Shown here piece after piece: positions 21,490-32,960 of a stretch of DNA of 64,000 nt (position 1 is the stretch's first letter; each line of letters starts with the position of its first letter). The notes below the pieces were generated by a model that was given only the letters and a program-made list of their open reading frames with translations, did no database searches and was not told the DNA's origin. This DNA comes from Calliphora vicina (taxonomy: Eukaryota; Arthropoda; Insecta; Diptera; Calliphoridae), in the NCBI RefSeq assembly GCF_958450345.1, contig NC_088781.1:115833431-115897430 (forward strand), written 5' to 3'. The position numbers and the translations under genes are program-made.

Positions 21490-23170
21490 AGATAAATATT
21501 CAATTCATAAATCGGCATTTTCTAAAATTATAAAGTAATTTCGTGATACAGTTACTGTAAAAAAATCAACATTTGGGAGGAGGAAGATATCAATATTCTA
21601 AAATTATAAATTAGTTCTCAAACTGTGAGGGCAAGAGAGACGGGTCATGCTTGCTGCAAAAAACCTCTTATCCAAATACAATTAAAGAGGCAGTGGTGGG
21701 GGAATATTTGTAAAGACAGTCAAGTTTGGCGGTGGAAATATTATGGTATGGGGCTCGTCTTTCTATACTCTAATTTTAAAACGTGAGTCTTTCTATACTG
21801 AAATTTCCAAAGACAACATGGGTCTTTCCATACCGAAATTTCTAGAACAAACGTGGGTCTTTCTATACTGGAATTTCCAAAGCCAACGTTGGTATTTCTA
21901 TACTCTAATTTTAAAGCCATCTTGAGTATTTCTATAACGAAATTTCCAAAGCCAACATGGGTATTTCCATACCGAAATTTCCAAAGCCAACGTGGGTCTT
22001 TCTATACTCTAATTTTTAAAGCCAACTTGAGTCTTTCTATACTGAAATTACCAAAGCTAACGTGGGGCTTTCTGTACTCTAATATCCAAAGCTAACGTGG
22101 GACTTTCTATACTGAATATTCCAAAGCCAACCTGGGTCTTTCTACACTGAAATTTCCAAAGATAACGTAGGACTTTCTATACTGAATATTCCAAAGCCAA
22201 CCTGGGTCTTTCTACACTGAAATTTCCAAAGATAACGTGGGACTTTCTATACTGAATATTCCAAAGCTAACGTGGGGCTTTCTATACTGAAATTACCAAA
22301 GTGGGGCTTTCTGTACTCTAATATCCAAAGCTAACGTGGGACTTTCTATACTGAATATTCCAAAGCTAACGTGGGGCTTTCTATACTGAAATTACCAAAG
22401 TGGGGCTTTCTGTACTCTAATATCCAAAGCTAACGTGGGACTTTCTATACTGAAATTACCAAAGTGGGGCTTTCTGTACTCTAATATCCAAAGCTAACGT
22501 GGGACTTTCTATACTGAATATTCCAAAGCCAACCTGGGTCTTTCTACACTGAAATTTCCAAAGATAACGTGGGACTTTCTATACTGAATATTCCAAAGCT
22601 AACGTGGGGCTTTCTATACTGAAATTTCCAAAGCTAACGTGGAACTTTCTGTACTGGAATTTCCAAATCTTACGTGGGTCTGTCTATACTGGAATTTCCA
22701 AATCTTACGTGGGTCTTTCTATACTAGAATTTGCAAAGCTAACGTGGGGCTTTCTATACTGAAATTTCCAAAGCTAACGTGGGTCTTTCTATACTTGAAT
22801 TGCCAAAGCTTACGCCAGTCTTTCTATACTGAAATTTCCAAAGCTAACGTGGGTCTTTCTATACTTGAATTTCCAAAGCTTACGCCAGTCTTTCTATACT
22901 GAAATTTCTAGAGAAATCTGGGGCTTTCTATACTGGAATTTCCAAAGCAAAAGTGGTTATATCTATACTCTAATTTCCAAAGCCAATGTGTGTCTTTCTA
23001 TGCTGAAATTTCCAAAACCAACGGCAAGGTATGGGTACAGATCCATTTGAAACGATATTATGTATCCATATAATGAGGAAAATGTCTCTAGATTGGAGAT
23101 ACTAGCACGAAAATGACACCAAACATATGACTAGGTTTGTAACTGACTCCACGAAGGAAGCTTTTTAGAT
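21445..23170 (+). pseudogene. Tc1-like transposase relic split by a 35-bp minisatellite array
   Basis: The left part, 21445-21757, resembles the transposase N-terminus of the Tc1 at 50538-52152: TDKYSIHKSAFSKIIK (compare CDKYLINKSAVSKIIK), then VKFGGGNIMVWG at about 21720-21755. The right part, 23031-23170, resumes with GMG, ILCIHIMRKMSLDWRY (compare ILNDVMYP, ENMSLVWRF) and HENDTKH for the second catalytic Asp. Between the parts lies the array 21758-23030. In the reference copy, only about eight bases separate the two matching segments. The relic has several stops and an internal deletion before the array. It lacks the C-terminus with the catalytic Glu. Confidence 0.78.
21758..23030. repeat. 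35-bp minisatellite, array 4, inserted in a Tc1 relic
   Basis: Units of the same 35-base family, many reading CTTTCTATACTGAATATTCC then AAAGC, with internal higher-order repetition near 22230-22520 (a repeated block with a shortened ATTACCAAAGTGGGGC unit). The array starts within GTCTTTC, where the interrupted transposon would read GTTTTTC. Confidence 0.9.
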
Positions 23171-23194
23171 GTGGAAATATCTTCTACTTCATCG

Positions 23195-23300
23195 TTGAAT
23201 TGCTACCCAGCCATTTAATGCTATGGCGTTTTATGGAATGATAGATGATATGTTCCGCAGTATCAATCTCCTAGACATCATACAAAAATCAGGAGTGCCA
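23195..23300 (-). pseudogene. Tail fragment of an I/LOA-type retrotransposon
   Basis: Resembles 29625-29725 of the larger relic, including AGATGATATGTTCC and a GACATC that follows in both. On the minus strand it reads EIDTAEHIIYHSI, like the VEHIIFH-type tail after RNase H. Very short. Confidence 0.55.
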
Positions 23301-24310
23301 TTGTTCCTCATCGAATAAGTCGCGCCAATGACAAAATAGATATGAAAATTGTTTGTTAAGATAGACGCTTTGTTTTCAAATTGGGGTATTTGCACTTGCT
23401 GCAAACATGATCCATTTATATTCGGGGACAGGCGATAAAACGATTTCATTCTCACTAAAATAGTTTTAAAAGTATTCACATATTTAAAGAATTCAACTAT
23501 AATATGTCTAGCAATTCTTTGCATTTTGCTGCTCCTTGACTTAGTTTAAACTTATTTTATCACAAGGACTCTTCTGCAGATACCCAGACAAAAGAACATA
23601 ATTCCATTGTATTCGGTGGCAGAATCAGAATAAAATTGATATAATTTCTGTTGTCATTGTTGTGGGGCTGCTGTTCAAGCGAAAGAAGAAGAAGAGAAAA
23701 AAAAGAAACAAACCTTGACCTATCCCTACTTACTACATTTGACGTTGTAGTAGCGTTTGGACCCTCTGCTGCACACACACTTTCAAACGCACCAACAAAA
23801 GTCTGACGAACAATGAAACTTTAAATTTCCTCCAACAACATTTCACGATGTCTGCATTTAATGCTCATTTCATTATAGGAGAATTGTTATATACATATGA
23901 ATGTATACGATTGTATAGCAGGAAAAAGACAACAAAGCTAGTTTATATACATGTGTAGAAATGTATATAAAGTAAATGCTTTTGAAGTTTAAAAGTAAAT
24001 GCTTGAATATGTAGATGGCAACACTTTTGAAAGACCAAGAACAAAAATATCAAAACAAAGATGAAGAGGAAAAATGTTGGTGGCTCTAGCGACAAGTAAA
24101 CGATGGGAATGTTCTTTCTTTTTTTCCAAACATACATGATACAGTGGATCACAAAACTATTTTGGCTTTAATGAAACGTAATGTTCTCTCATCTGTTCCT
24201 TCATATAAACCTAATGATTTTCTGTGAGATTCAGGTTCGGGTGTTGGCTAGTGTGTGCTACACAAGCCACATTTGGAATTATACTGCTGAGTGTGATCGG
24301 GTTATTCTCA
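23301..24310. other. No gene recognised
   Basis: Simple-sequence-rich DNA (GAAGAAGAAGAG near 23683, CACACACAC near 23774). Minus-strand frames here are low complexity and show no family match. Confidence 0.45.
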
Positions 24311-24315
24311 TGTTA

Positions 24316-25472
24316 TTGGGCGTACGACTTAAAAATGGGGGATTTGCAATAGATGGTTTTGAACGTGGTTTTTGTTTTTAATAACTTATATGTAATTTTT
24401 AAGAGTACATATCCGTCATTTCCCGCGTCAAATGTGGGAAGTTTTGCTTTACTTCTTTAATTTGAAAAAAAAAATGCCGCTGAAGCACACCGATAGCTCA
24501 CCAAAACATATGGCTAATGTATTCCATCGGTTTCATGGTTTGTTCGGTTCAGAAGTGGTGATTTAGACACGCAAGACAAAGATCGCCCAGGCCTACCAAA
24601 AAGTTTGAAGACCAAGAATTGGTGGCATTACTCCAGGAAGATTATTGACAAATCCAACAAGAGCTTGTAATATCATTGGGAGTTACTCAAGCAGCTATTT
24701 CAAAACGTTTGCTAGCATCAGGATTCATATAAAAGCAGTTAAATTGGGTACCATACGAATTGAAACTGAAAGACCTTGAAAGCCGATTGTGCATGTCCGA
24801 AATGCTGCTTGAACGAATCATAGAATCATTACTTGCGATAAAAAATGGATCGATTACAATAACCCGAAGCGTAAGCGATCGTATGTGATGCCCGGCCAAC
24901 CAGCCGAATCAACACCAAAGCCAAATATCCACGGCGCTAAGGTAATGCTCTGTATTTTGTGGAACCAAAAGGGTTCAATCTATTATGAGCTGCTGAAATC
25001 TGACCAGACCGCCACAGGGAACTTGTACCGAACGCAACTGATTCGTTTGAAGCGCGAATTGGCCGAAAAATATCCGGCCAGACATGAAACCGTAATATTC
25101 CATCATTACAACGCTTGGCCACTTGTAGCATTACCTTTTAAAAACTATTTAGACAGAAGTGCTTGAGAAGTTTTGCCTTACTCGCTTTATAGTCCAGACC
25201 GTGACCCATCCAACTACTATTTGTTTCGATCGATGCAGAACGCTCTCTCTGGGATACACTTCACTTTGGAACAGAGTATCCGAAATTGGCTTGATTCGTT
25301 CTTGGCCTTAAAAGATGAGCAGTTCTTTTGGCTCGGGATCCTTATGTTACCAGAAAGATGGGAAAGGGTCATAGCTAAACAATGGCCAATACTTTCAATA
25401 AATTTATATTGTACAAATGTTTCAAAATATAAACATTTAAAAAAATCCCGCATTTTTAAGTCATACACCCAA
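24316..25472 (+). mobile_element. mariner element (mellifera-like) with both terminal inverted repeats
   Basis: The left end reads TTGGGCGTACGACTTAAAAA and the right end, inverted, TTGGGTGTATGACTTAAAAA (two differences in 20). TA precedes the left end (24314-24315); the right flank has lost the TA. The length of 1,157 bases is close to normal for a mariner with some deletion. It contains a decayed transposase at 24480-25390. Confidence 0.82.
24480..25390 (+). pseudogene. mellifera-like mariner transposase, second and third catalytic Asp replaced
   Basis: The N-terminal region reads AAEAHR/AYGE-type mariner sequence with stops and gaps. The first catalytic Asp survives in ITCDKKW near 24830 (the usual Glu after it is Lys). 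The middle, MLCILWNQKGSIYYELLKSD and YRTQLIRLKRELAEK, is well preserved from 24939 to 25070. The second Asp, normally in HHDNARPH, is Tyr in HHYNAWPL. The third, normally in PSDYYLFR, is Asn in PSNYYLFR. The C-terminus ends with LPERWERVIA near 25370. With two of three catalytic Asp lost plus stops, it is inactive. Confidence 0.85.
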
Positions 25473-25589
25473 CAAAATAAAAGCTATCTCTTTGTAGACC
25501 CAGTGGACCTACGATTTTTTTTTAAAATGGACAAATATTCATAAATAGCAGATTACTAATTCTATCGGCAAATCTGCAGCCCCATACTT

Positions 25590-26000
25590 AAAAGTTGGTT
25601 TTATATTTCTTATATTTTATATCATTTGCATTCCTCCAAACAATACGTTGGGACGTGTCGCTCATTTGAACCAAAAATGTTGTATTTGCATTCATCATTG
25701 AATATAATAGATTGTCAAAACTCAAAAGTTTAATTTTTATGGAGCTCATCGAATTAATTTCCGAAATAAGCATTTTTTTCTTTTCACATGACCGTTGATA
25801 TTGATGGCTCTCAATACCCTACGGACAGTTTCGTTATTGTGTTCTGAGTTTTTCGTTGATCTCTGGATCAGATAAATGTGGGTTTACAGGGTTTTCTTGA
25901 GTATTAGTCCTTCCGCTCTTGCATTGAAGGATTTGGTCGATCACTCAGAGGTGAATTTTTAATGTTTTTACGTACTATTGACCGATTGATTACACAGCGG
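25590..26000 (-). pseudogene. Tc1-like transposase relic (DNA-binding domain to first catalytic Asp)
   Basis: The minus strand near 25990-25800 reads ETVRRVL-like and INGHVKRKK segments across frames, as in the second helix-turn-helix of Tc1 enzymes. Near 25720-25630 it reads IIFNDECKYNIFGSNERH, the first catalytic Asp region (usually FSDESKFNLFGSDG). Several stops and frameshifts; the C-terminal half is absent. Read from conceptual translation only. Confidence 0.6.
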
Positions 26001-27110
26001 GAAAAATATGCAGTAAACAGGTCTTCCTAAAGACCTTATTTTACAGATACAAAGACAATTTTTCACGATGTGTCATTGGGAGCCAATGCCTTGCATACTC
26101 GTTTCTGCTAGAGCGATGATAGAAGGCCTATTTAAGAAGGCATATTAGAAGGTCTTCCGTTGAAGGCCTATATGAAGACCTGCCTCATATAATGTCTACA
26201 TAGGAACTTCTATTAAAAAGCCCAATTGAAGATCTGCTGAAACAAGCCTTTAAAGTGGGTATTAGGGAAAATAGTCGTAATACATTTAGCATAAAACCTA
26301 AATAATGGACTTTAAAGAATCACATGTGTAGTTCTATATATAAAAACTACTTCACGCGAACTTTAACATCAAATGTTATAAAAGAATAATTTTTTTAGAA
26401 GATTTTGTATTTTTTATCCGCAGGGATTGTGGGGTCAATTATGGACCGATTCTCAAAAAGGTTGTTAGAAAAATTTAAATTCATATAAAACTTGTTTATG
26501 TGCAATTTCATCACGATATTAATTATTATAAGACAATTATGAATGTTTAAATCATTTTCTGAGGGAGACCTTGTATGAGGACTAGGAACAAATTTTGCCC
26601 GTTTTTGGTCTATTAAACTCTGCTACAAAATGACACTTTTTGTCAGAACTTGAAACACCCTCAAAATTTTGAGTTATTTTGAAAAAACGGTTTTAGGATA
26701 GGTCGTAGTACTTTAGTACCTCTAACTCACATATTTTTAGACTGATTTCAAAATTTTAAACAATTAAAGTTAGGTAAAGAATTAAGCTTTCATAAAATGT
26801 ATGTATGTATATAAAATCTATATTCCTAGAAATTGTGTAAGTTTTTATAAATAGTTTCGCTTTCTTTTTTATTTATTTTTTTCGTAATTTTTCAAATTCA
26901 ACAATAGTTATTTTAATTTTTTTCTATGAAAACCTATTTTTCTTTGCAAAGCTTTTTAAAGACAATTTTATATAGACAAAAATTAGACATTACTTATTAA
27001 AATCGGTTCATATTTGCAAAAGTTATTAAACTTTTTCGAAAAAAGTTCCACAAAATTTACCTTGTAAATTAAAAATTGTACAAAATTTTTCTTTTGTATA
27101 GTTTTTTGTT
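26001..27110. other. AT-rich, no gene; degenerate AAGGCCTA/AAGACC repeats near 26020-26260
   Basis: Short related words (AGAAGGCCTATT, GAAGGCCTATAT, GAAGACCTGCC) recur at about 25-base steps. The rest is AT-rich without recognisable ends. Confidence 0.4.
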
Positions 27111-27115
27111 TTTTT

Positions 27116-27798
27116 TATACCCTTCCCCTTCGTGAGAACAGTATGTATATATAAGTTTGTCATTCCGTTTGTAATTTCCACAATATAATTTTCCGACCCT
27201 ATAAAGTGTATATATTCTGGATCCTTATAGATAGCGGAGTCGATTAAGCCATGTCCTTCTGTCTGTCTGTCCTTCCGTCTGTCTGTTGAAATCAATTTTC
27301 TGAAGACCCCAGATATCTTCGGGATCCAAATCTTCAATAATTCTGTCAGACATGCTTTCGAGAAGTTTGCTATTTAAAATCAGCAAAATCGGTCCACAAA
27401 TGGCTGGATATGAGGAAATAACCAGGACAACCTCGATTTTTGACCTACTATATCTGGATTACTAAGTCATTAATATAGACAATATGGATATCTAATGATA
27501 GATACTTCAGAGACCTTTGCAACGACGTATATAAGTTGGACCTACAATGGGTCAAAATCGGAAAAAAATATTTTTTAACCCGATTTTTTTTTCACCAAAA
27601 AAAAAAATTTTAAAAACAAAAAAGTGTTTAAAACTTAAAAAAAAAATTTAAATTTCAAAAAAAATTAAAACAACAATTTGAATTTTTTTTTTTTCAAAAA
27701 ATTTAAAAAACAACTTTGGAAAAAAAATAAATTTTGGTTACCTTAAAATTTGTATTTTGAAGTATAATTTGGTGAAGGGTATATAAGATTCGGCACAG
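27116..27798 (+). mobile_element. DINE-1-like element, family A (3' hairpin incomplete)
   Basis: Starts TATACCCTTCCCCTTCGTGA, followed by GACCCTATAAAGTGTATATA, ATTCTGGATCC, GGAGTCGATTAAGCCATGTC and CTGTCTG repeats. This is the order seen in Drosophila INE-1/DINE-1. Near the end it has the subterminal inverted repeat GGTGAAGGGTATATAAG and GATTCGGCACAG, but stops there, losing the second half of the terminal hairpin. DINE-1 elements are non-autonomous relatives of Helentrons. Confidence 0.78.
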
Positions 27799-27799
27799 A

Positions 27800-28930
27800 A
27801 TAACTTCTGAATTTGAGGGTGTTTCTGAAAATGTTTGACACAATTTCTAGGTCGCTTTCCAAGTTTTTTTTCCATCGAAGTCGATATCGATAAAATTTTA
27901 CGAAAAAATGATTCATTTTCGACATAACTTCGAATCATTTTGCATACTGGGTATTAATTGTAAACCAGTTAAATATTTTTATATTTTTTTTTTGTACAAT
28001 TTCATGTATGAATAAAAAACAAATTTCTCTAAAAAATAAAGTAAGCAATATAGTTTTGTGATACACTGTACATATGTTTGTACGTTTGTTAGTAAATATA
28101 TAAGTACTTATGTACATACATCAATTTAATGTAAAATACAACAAAAAAAATACATTCCTTCCACTTTAATCATTATGAACAACGACGACACCAACAACTT
28201 TTACAGCAACATTAAAGTAGTAATAATAACAACAACAAAAAATAGGAAATAAAGAATGTTGATCTTCTTAATACACACAATTTGGCAAATGAGTGTGAGA
28301 GTAAATACGATTTCTGCAGTATTTTTTTTTGTTGCTATTTTCTTTTATTCTCGTTTAAAATTCTCCACCAAACTACAATGAATAACAATTTTTACCAATG
28401 AGTAAGCAAGCACACATGGATGGATGGTTGGATGGATGGATACACACATCCCCTCATCCAAACAAACAACGCTCACACATATTAAATCATAAGTGTATTT
28501 ATTTGGTTTTTTGTGTCTTCTCTTCTCTATGACAGTGATGACCAAACTATGTCTAATAGGTGGGTGGCACTAGTGCGTGACATGACATTAAGGGATGATT
28601 CATAAAACTTGAACATACAAACAGACAGACAGACGAATATCGTGTGAAAAAGATCATTGACATTTGGTTGGAAATTGTGTGTAGATGTTTGTTAAAGGCA
28701 GACAGATAGATACAAACGTTGTTCTTGTTTGCTACAGATTTTGAATTGAGATGAGATTCATTGACAAAAAAATATGTAGATGGTTTTAATTTGAATTTTT
28801 TCTTAATATGGTAGGGTAAACTTGTTGTATTCTAGTGTTGGCAAATGCCCGCATTAATTGTTCAACATATTCATTGAATTTACACCCACTAAAGAACTTA
28901 TGATAGCCTTTCTCTTTGTGAATATGTAAA
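27800..28930. other. No gene recognised
   Basis: Contains CAACAACAAAAA (28221-28240), GGATGGATGG (28416-28440) and CAGACAGACAGAC (28622-28634). No element ends found. Confidence 0.45.
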
Positions 28931-28984
28931 TAATGGAAAGTTTATTGAATAATGGTTTTGATCGTGGCTTCTATACAGTCCATT

Positions 28985-29230
28985 CTCATCCAGGAACCCT
29001 CAATATTCAGTGTCATCTCGATGGGTTAAACGATGTTAGAGTAGTGTACACAATCTCCAATCGGAGATCCCTAGGATCCAGTGCTATTCCCTTCGAAAAT
29101 ACGTTGAAAATCAAGGAACCCTCAATAATCATTATCATCGCTGGGTTAAGCGAATTTGGAGTAGTGTACACAATCTTCACTTGAAGATCCCTAGGATCCA
29201 ATACGATTTCCTTCGAAAATACGATGACAA
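28985..29230. repeat. Tandem duplication, 122-bp period, two copies
   Basis: AGGAACCCTCAATA begins at 28992 and again at 29114. Both copies contain AGTAGTGTACACAATCT, GATCCCTAGGATCCA and CCTTCGAAAATACG. Possibly an untranslated part of the adjacent RNase H-bearing retrotransposon relic. Confidence 0.8.
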
Positions 29231-29409
29231 TAAAATGGTTAGGGTCCAAGGACAGCCACTGTTCAAACAGCTCACTTGTGTTCATCAAAATATTATTCCA
29301 TTGTGATAATAAAAAAGGAAGTAACTTTACACTATTCCCTAATTAAGCCACCAGATTCCCCCAGTGAAACTGAAGATATTCCCTTGTTTTCAAACATAGG
29401 TTAGGTTAT

Positions 29410-30060
29410 GAAGGCAGCCTAACGAATCCATCTTCTTGACGTCCACAATAGATAGATCCGCTAGGTCGAGCAAAAATTACTACCTATTGTCGAGCCCCCG
29501 ATAAGCAGAGCAAAGACAGAGGAGATGTTCACACGTATCTTCCTCGTCCTCATCATGGCAACTTCTAGATAAGTCATTGTATGGAGTGTTCAGTCTCCTA
29601 GCATGCGCACCAATTGTTTTCAACCATTTAGCCATGTCATTGCATGGCGTAGTAGGCTTACGTAATGAAAGATGATATGTTCCACAGTTGCAATATCCTC
29701 GACATCCTTTCACATCGTACATTAATCCTGAATAACATGAATCACATTTTCCACAAAGGTCCTGAGGCAGCACCTGTCCAACTTTAACAGCGATCTGTTT
29801 TCTGTCCAGCTTGATACTGTGTACTTCTGTCCCAGGATTGGTTGGTAACATCTAAGTACCTCTCAGATATTAACTTATAATAGTGAGAGATCATAGTTTT
29901 TATCCCCATCTCCCTTACCAACAAGTTCAGTTCAGAAACTTGTCTAGGTAGGTTCATTTCTCTGTACCCCGGTATCCAGCACATCCCAACATTATTGGAA
30001 CACATTAGCACACGCAGAACTCTCCTACAATCCTCCAGTGCCTTGGAGATGATCACATGG
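29410..30060 (-). pseudogene. RNase H domain and C-terminal tail of an I/LOA-type non-LTR retrotransposon
   Basis: From 30056 the minus strand reads ISKALEDCRRVLRVL and VGMCWIPGYREMN, the last helix and the conserved W(V/I)PG loop of RNase H. A frameshift near 29820 leads to the tail frame (29851-29480) with GKCDSCY, HARRLNTPYNDLSRSC and EDTCEHLLCLCSAYRGL. The tail is the CxxC/HxxC-type ending typical of I-like elements. It is truncated upstream of the RNase H domain. Confidence 0.82.
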
Positions 30061-30690
30061 TACTACAAAGTTCTCATCGCCGCTAATGATTCCATTTACA
30101 TTGCGTTCCTCCACATGATAACACCATAAAGCAACTGTTTTTGGTTACCTTTGATTAATCAATTCAAATGATAATTTCTTAAAAAGTTTTTTATTGGCAT
30201 ATTTTTGTCACTGTGGAGGATATTCAATGTGATTGCATTCGACCCAAAGGTTTTTTTTCAAAACGCCACCACTATTTTTGTATTCACACTAAAGCCAAGA
30301 AAGTTATTGACTGAATTTAAGTTTGGTTGATCCATAAGTCGTGGCCTCTTTCTATCTAGTATAGGTTTTGATGCACTGCGATTTTATTTTTCAATATTTA
30401 TGTTAACAAATTCTATATGATCATTTTTTTGAAAGTTTATCAAACGATAAGAAGAAATTGGTCTGACAACAACCGATTTTGGTTGACCTTCTAGAAATTT
30501 GTAATTAAAAAAAATATATATGATCACCACTAAAACGCGGAACAAAGTGTCATAATAGGGAGATTTAAGTCTGAGAAGAAATACGTACTGGAGGATAACT
30601 TGATCCTCAGGGTGACATGTTCCGAATGAGAACCTGATTTTCTTTCAGAATATTTTATCTTTCATTAGGATTTTGTATAACAAGTACCAT
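30061..30690. other. No clear gene; a possible faint Tc1-like minus-strand trace near 30060-30320
   Basis: A minus-strand frame near 30130-30060 reads LWCYHVEERNVNG, which is only vaguely like the VWGC region of Tc1 enzymes. I do not call it. Confidence 0.25.
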
Positions 30691-30699
30691 ATTTATTTG

Positions 30700-31211
30700 G
30701 TATTCCTGGATCATCATCTCTCCATAGTCTCTATAAAATCCCCCAGAATATGTTTCATCCTGAGGGATAAAACACTAACTATTCCGACTGTTCGAATATT
30801 TAAGAAAGAATAACTGATCATTATAGTCTACGGAGACCAATTCTCGCAGAAATGTTTTTAGGTCGCAATAAATCGAATGCTGAGATCCCGGTTAATTTGG
30901 TGGAAATACAGGTTAAAGCTTAAATCTTTGAAATGAGCATAAAAAACATGGTATTCCTGGATCATCATATCTTCATGGTCTCTATAAAAATCATCCAGAA
31001 TAGGTATGTATGGCAAAAGATATAAAATGAAAACATTTCTGACTGTCCGAATATTTAAGATACAATAAATTATAGGAGGACTTATAGTCTACGGAGACCA
31101 ATTCACGCAGAAGTGATTTTAGGTCGCAATAAATCGAATTGTAAGATCCCGGTTAATTTGATAGAGACACTGGTTGAAGCTTAAATCTTCGAAATGAGCA
31201 TAGAAAACATT
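30700..31211. repeat. Tandem duplication, ~252-bp period, two copies
   Basis: TGGTATTCCTGGATCATCAT occurs at about 30699 and 30951. Both copies continue with TCTCTATAAA, GTCTACGGAGACCAATTC, GTCGCAATAAATCGAAT, GATCCCGGTTAATTTG and GAAATGAGCATA. No coding frame. Confidence 0.88.
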
Positions 31212-31329
31212 TGCAGTGATGCTTAACCAAAATCAGCGTTGTGCCTCTAAAGTTTAAACCACACACTTCGGAAGCTCTCATTGTGAATTCTAATTCTGCG
31301 ATCAGTCTCAATTCCGCAACCACGTTACA

Positions 31330-31930
31330 TCAGAGCATTGTCGAAAGCCTCTGAAGGTGGTGAGCTCAGTGCTGGGCTAAATCCTTCTGCACTGAGCTCA
31401 CCTCAATTCAAGTCAAAAAAAATTGTCAAAAGTCACTTTGTGCGTCATCGCTTGGAGTGATTCTCACTACTCCATATCCCATTAAATTCGGGCTTGATGG
31501 GAATAATGGGAATGTGCTGAATCTTTTTAAAAGACACACAATGTGAGGAAGCCAGATAAAAGGAGCGAACTATGGAATCGAGCTAGATTGAATGTGGCCT
31601 AGATGTTCTACTTTGGCAGGTCTAAATCCTTCTGGTCTGAGCTCACCTCCCTTCAAGTCAAAATAATGGTCAAAAGTAACTTTGTGCTTCATCGATTGAA
31701 GTGATTCTCACTACCCTTTACCCCATTAAATTCGATATTGGAGGAAATAATGTTAATGGGAATGTGCTCAATCTTTTTAATAGCGGTTTTGTAAATCTAA
31801 AGGTCCGTTCAAACGAGTGATCTTTGGAATCGAGCTAGATTGAATGTGGCCTAGATGTTCTACTTTGGCAGGACTAAATGCTTCCTTGAGCTCAGTACTG
31901 GGCTAAATCCTTCTGCACTAAGTTCACAAA
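31330..31930. repeat. Second tandem duplication, ~245-280-bp period, different sequence
   Basis: CTAAATCCTTCTG occurs near 31377, 31622 and 31903. GAATCGAGCTAGATTGAATG occurs at about 31577 and 31828. TGGGAATGTGCT-type sequence and AAGTGATTCTCACTAC-like phrases also repeat. It lies next to the ~252-bp duplication but shares no sequence with it that I can see. Confidence 0.85.
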
Positions 31931-32017
31931 TTCCAAATATATTCTAGAATGATTTCGGTATTTAGCTCCACTTACGAAAAAAAATAGAAATATTCTCTAT
32001 AGATTCGAGTCGATTTT

Positions 32018-32457
32018 TCTACGATTTCCGATTTTGACCCATTGTATGTCCAACTTACTATGGTTTTATAAACGTCATTACAAAGGTCTTTGAAATATCT
32101 ATCATTAGATATCCATATTGTCTATATTAATGACTTAGTAATCCAGATATAGGTCAAAAATCGAAGTTGTCGTGGTTTTTTCCTCATATCTCAGCCATTT
32201 GTGAACCGATTTTGCTGATTTTAAATAGCAAACTTCTCGAATGCATGTCTGACAGAATTATTGAAGATTTGGATCCCGGAGATATCTGGGGTGTTCAGAA
32301 AATTTCAACAGATAGACGGACATGGCTTAATCGACTCCGCTATATATAAGAATCCAGAATATATATCCTTTTTAGGGTCGGAAATGAAAAATGTAGAAAT
32401 TACAAATGGATTGACAAACTTATATATACCCTTCTCACGAAGGTGAAGGGTATAAAA
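32018..32457 (-). mobile_element. DINE-1-like element, family A, 3'-truncated
   Basis: Read on the minus strand, it starts with the hairpin TATACCCTTC-ACCTTCGT-GAGAAGGGTATA, followed by the same body as the copies at 27116 and 36432. The AT-rich part and terminal hairpin are missing. Its 5' end lies against a Tc1 relic at 32462. Confidence 0.8.
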
Positions 32458-32461
32458 ATAG

Positions 32462-32960
32462 CAACACCCCCCAAAAAAACCCTCTCCTCCATGCTTAATG
32501 GTGTTTGTAGTATATTTCGGATTGTATTCGGAGTTTTGTCCATAAGATATTCTTCCACTTTTGGACTGGCCAACTTAGATGTGCCTTTGTGAACTTCATT
32601 CCCTTGGCGATATGTTTTGCATTTAAAAGAGGGACCTTTCTTGGACTGTACGCTTTTAAATTATGTTTCTTAGACATGTGCGAACTGTTTGTATTGTTGT
32701 AAGATCCTTTTTTAGCTCGATTTCAGCTTTGAAAGGAGACTCTCTAGCTCTAGCGTATCAAACTTTTGACGAGAAGCGGTGTCAGGACTCGTTTTCTTTC
32801 ACGTCTGTCAACCTTTTCTTTATAATTAATTGCGCTGTGAATCATTTAGTTACAACATCACCCAAGATTTTTCATCCGAAATTAGTTTTTTTATTATTTC
32901 GCATTTCTCCGCACTGCAGTGCTTTCCATGACCCATTTTATTTAAAATATTAGCTTATTT
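32462..32960 (-). pseudogene. Tc1-like transposase relic, first catalytic Asp deleted
   Basis: The minus strand from about 32950 reads GHGKHCSAEKCEIIKKLIS, the N-terminal DNA-binding region. It then reads DRRERKRVLTPLL, and from 32677 LKAYSPRKVPLLNAKHIA and WPVQKWKNILW. After ILW the expected SDE region is missing. A short frame EYNPKYTTNTIKHGGE ends the homology at 32462, where the DINE begins. Several frameshifts. Confidence 0.72.
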
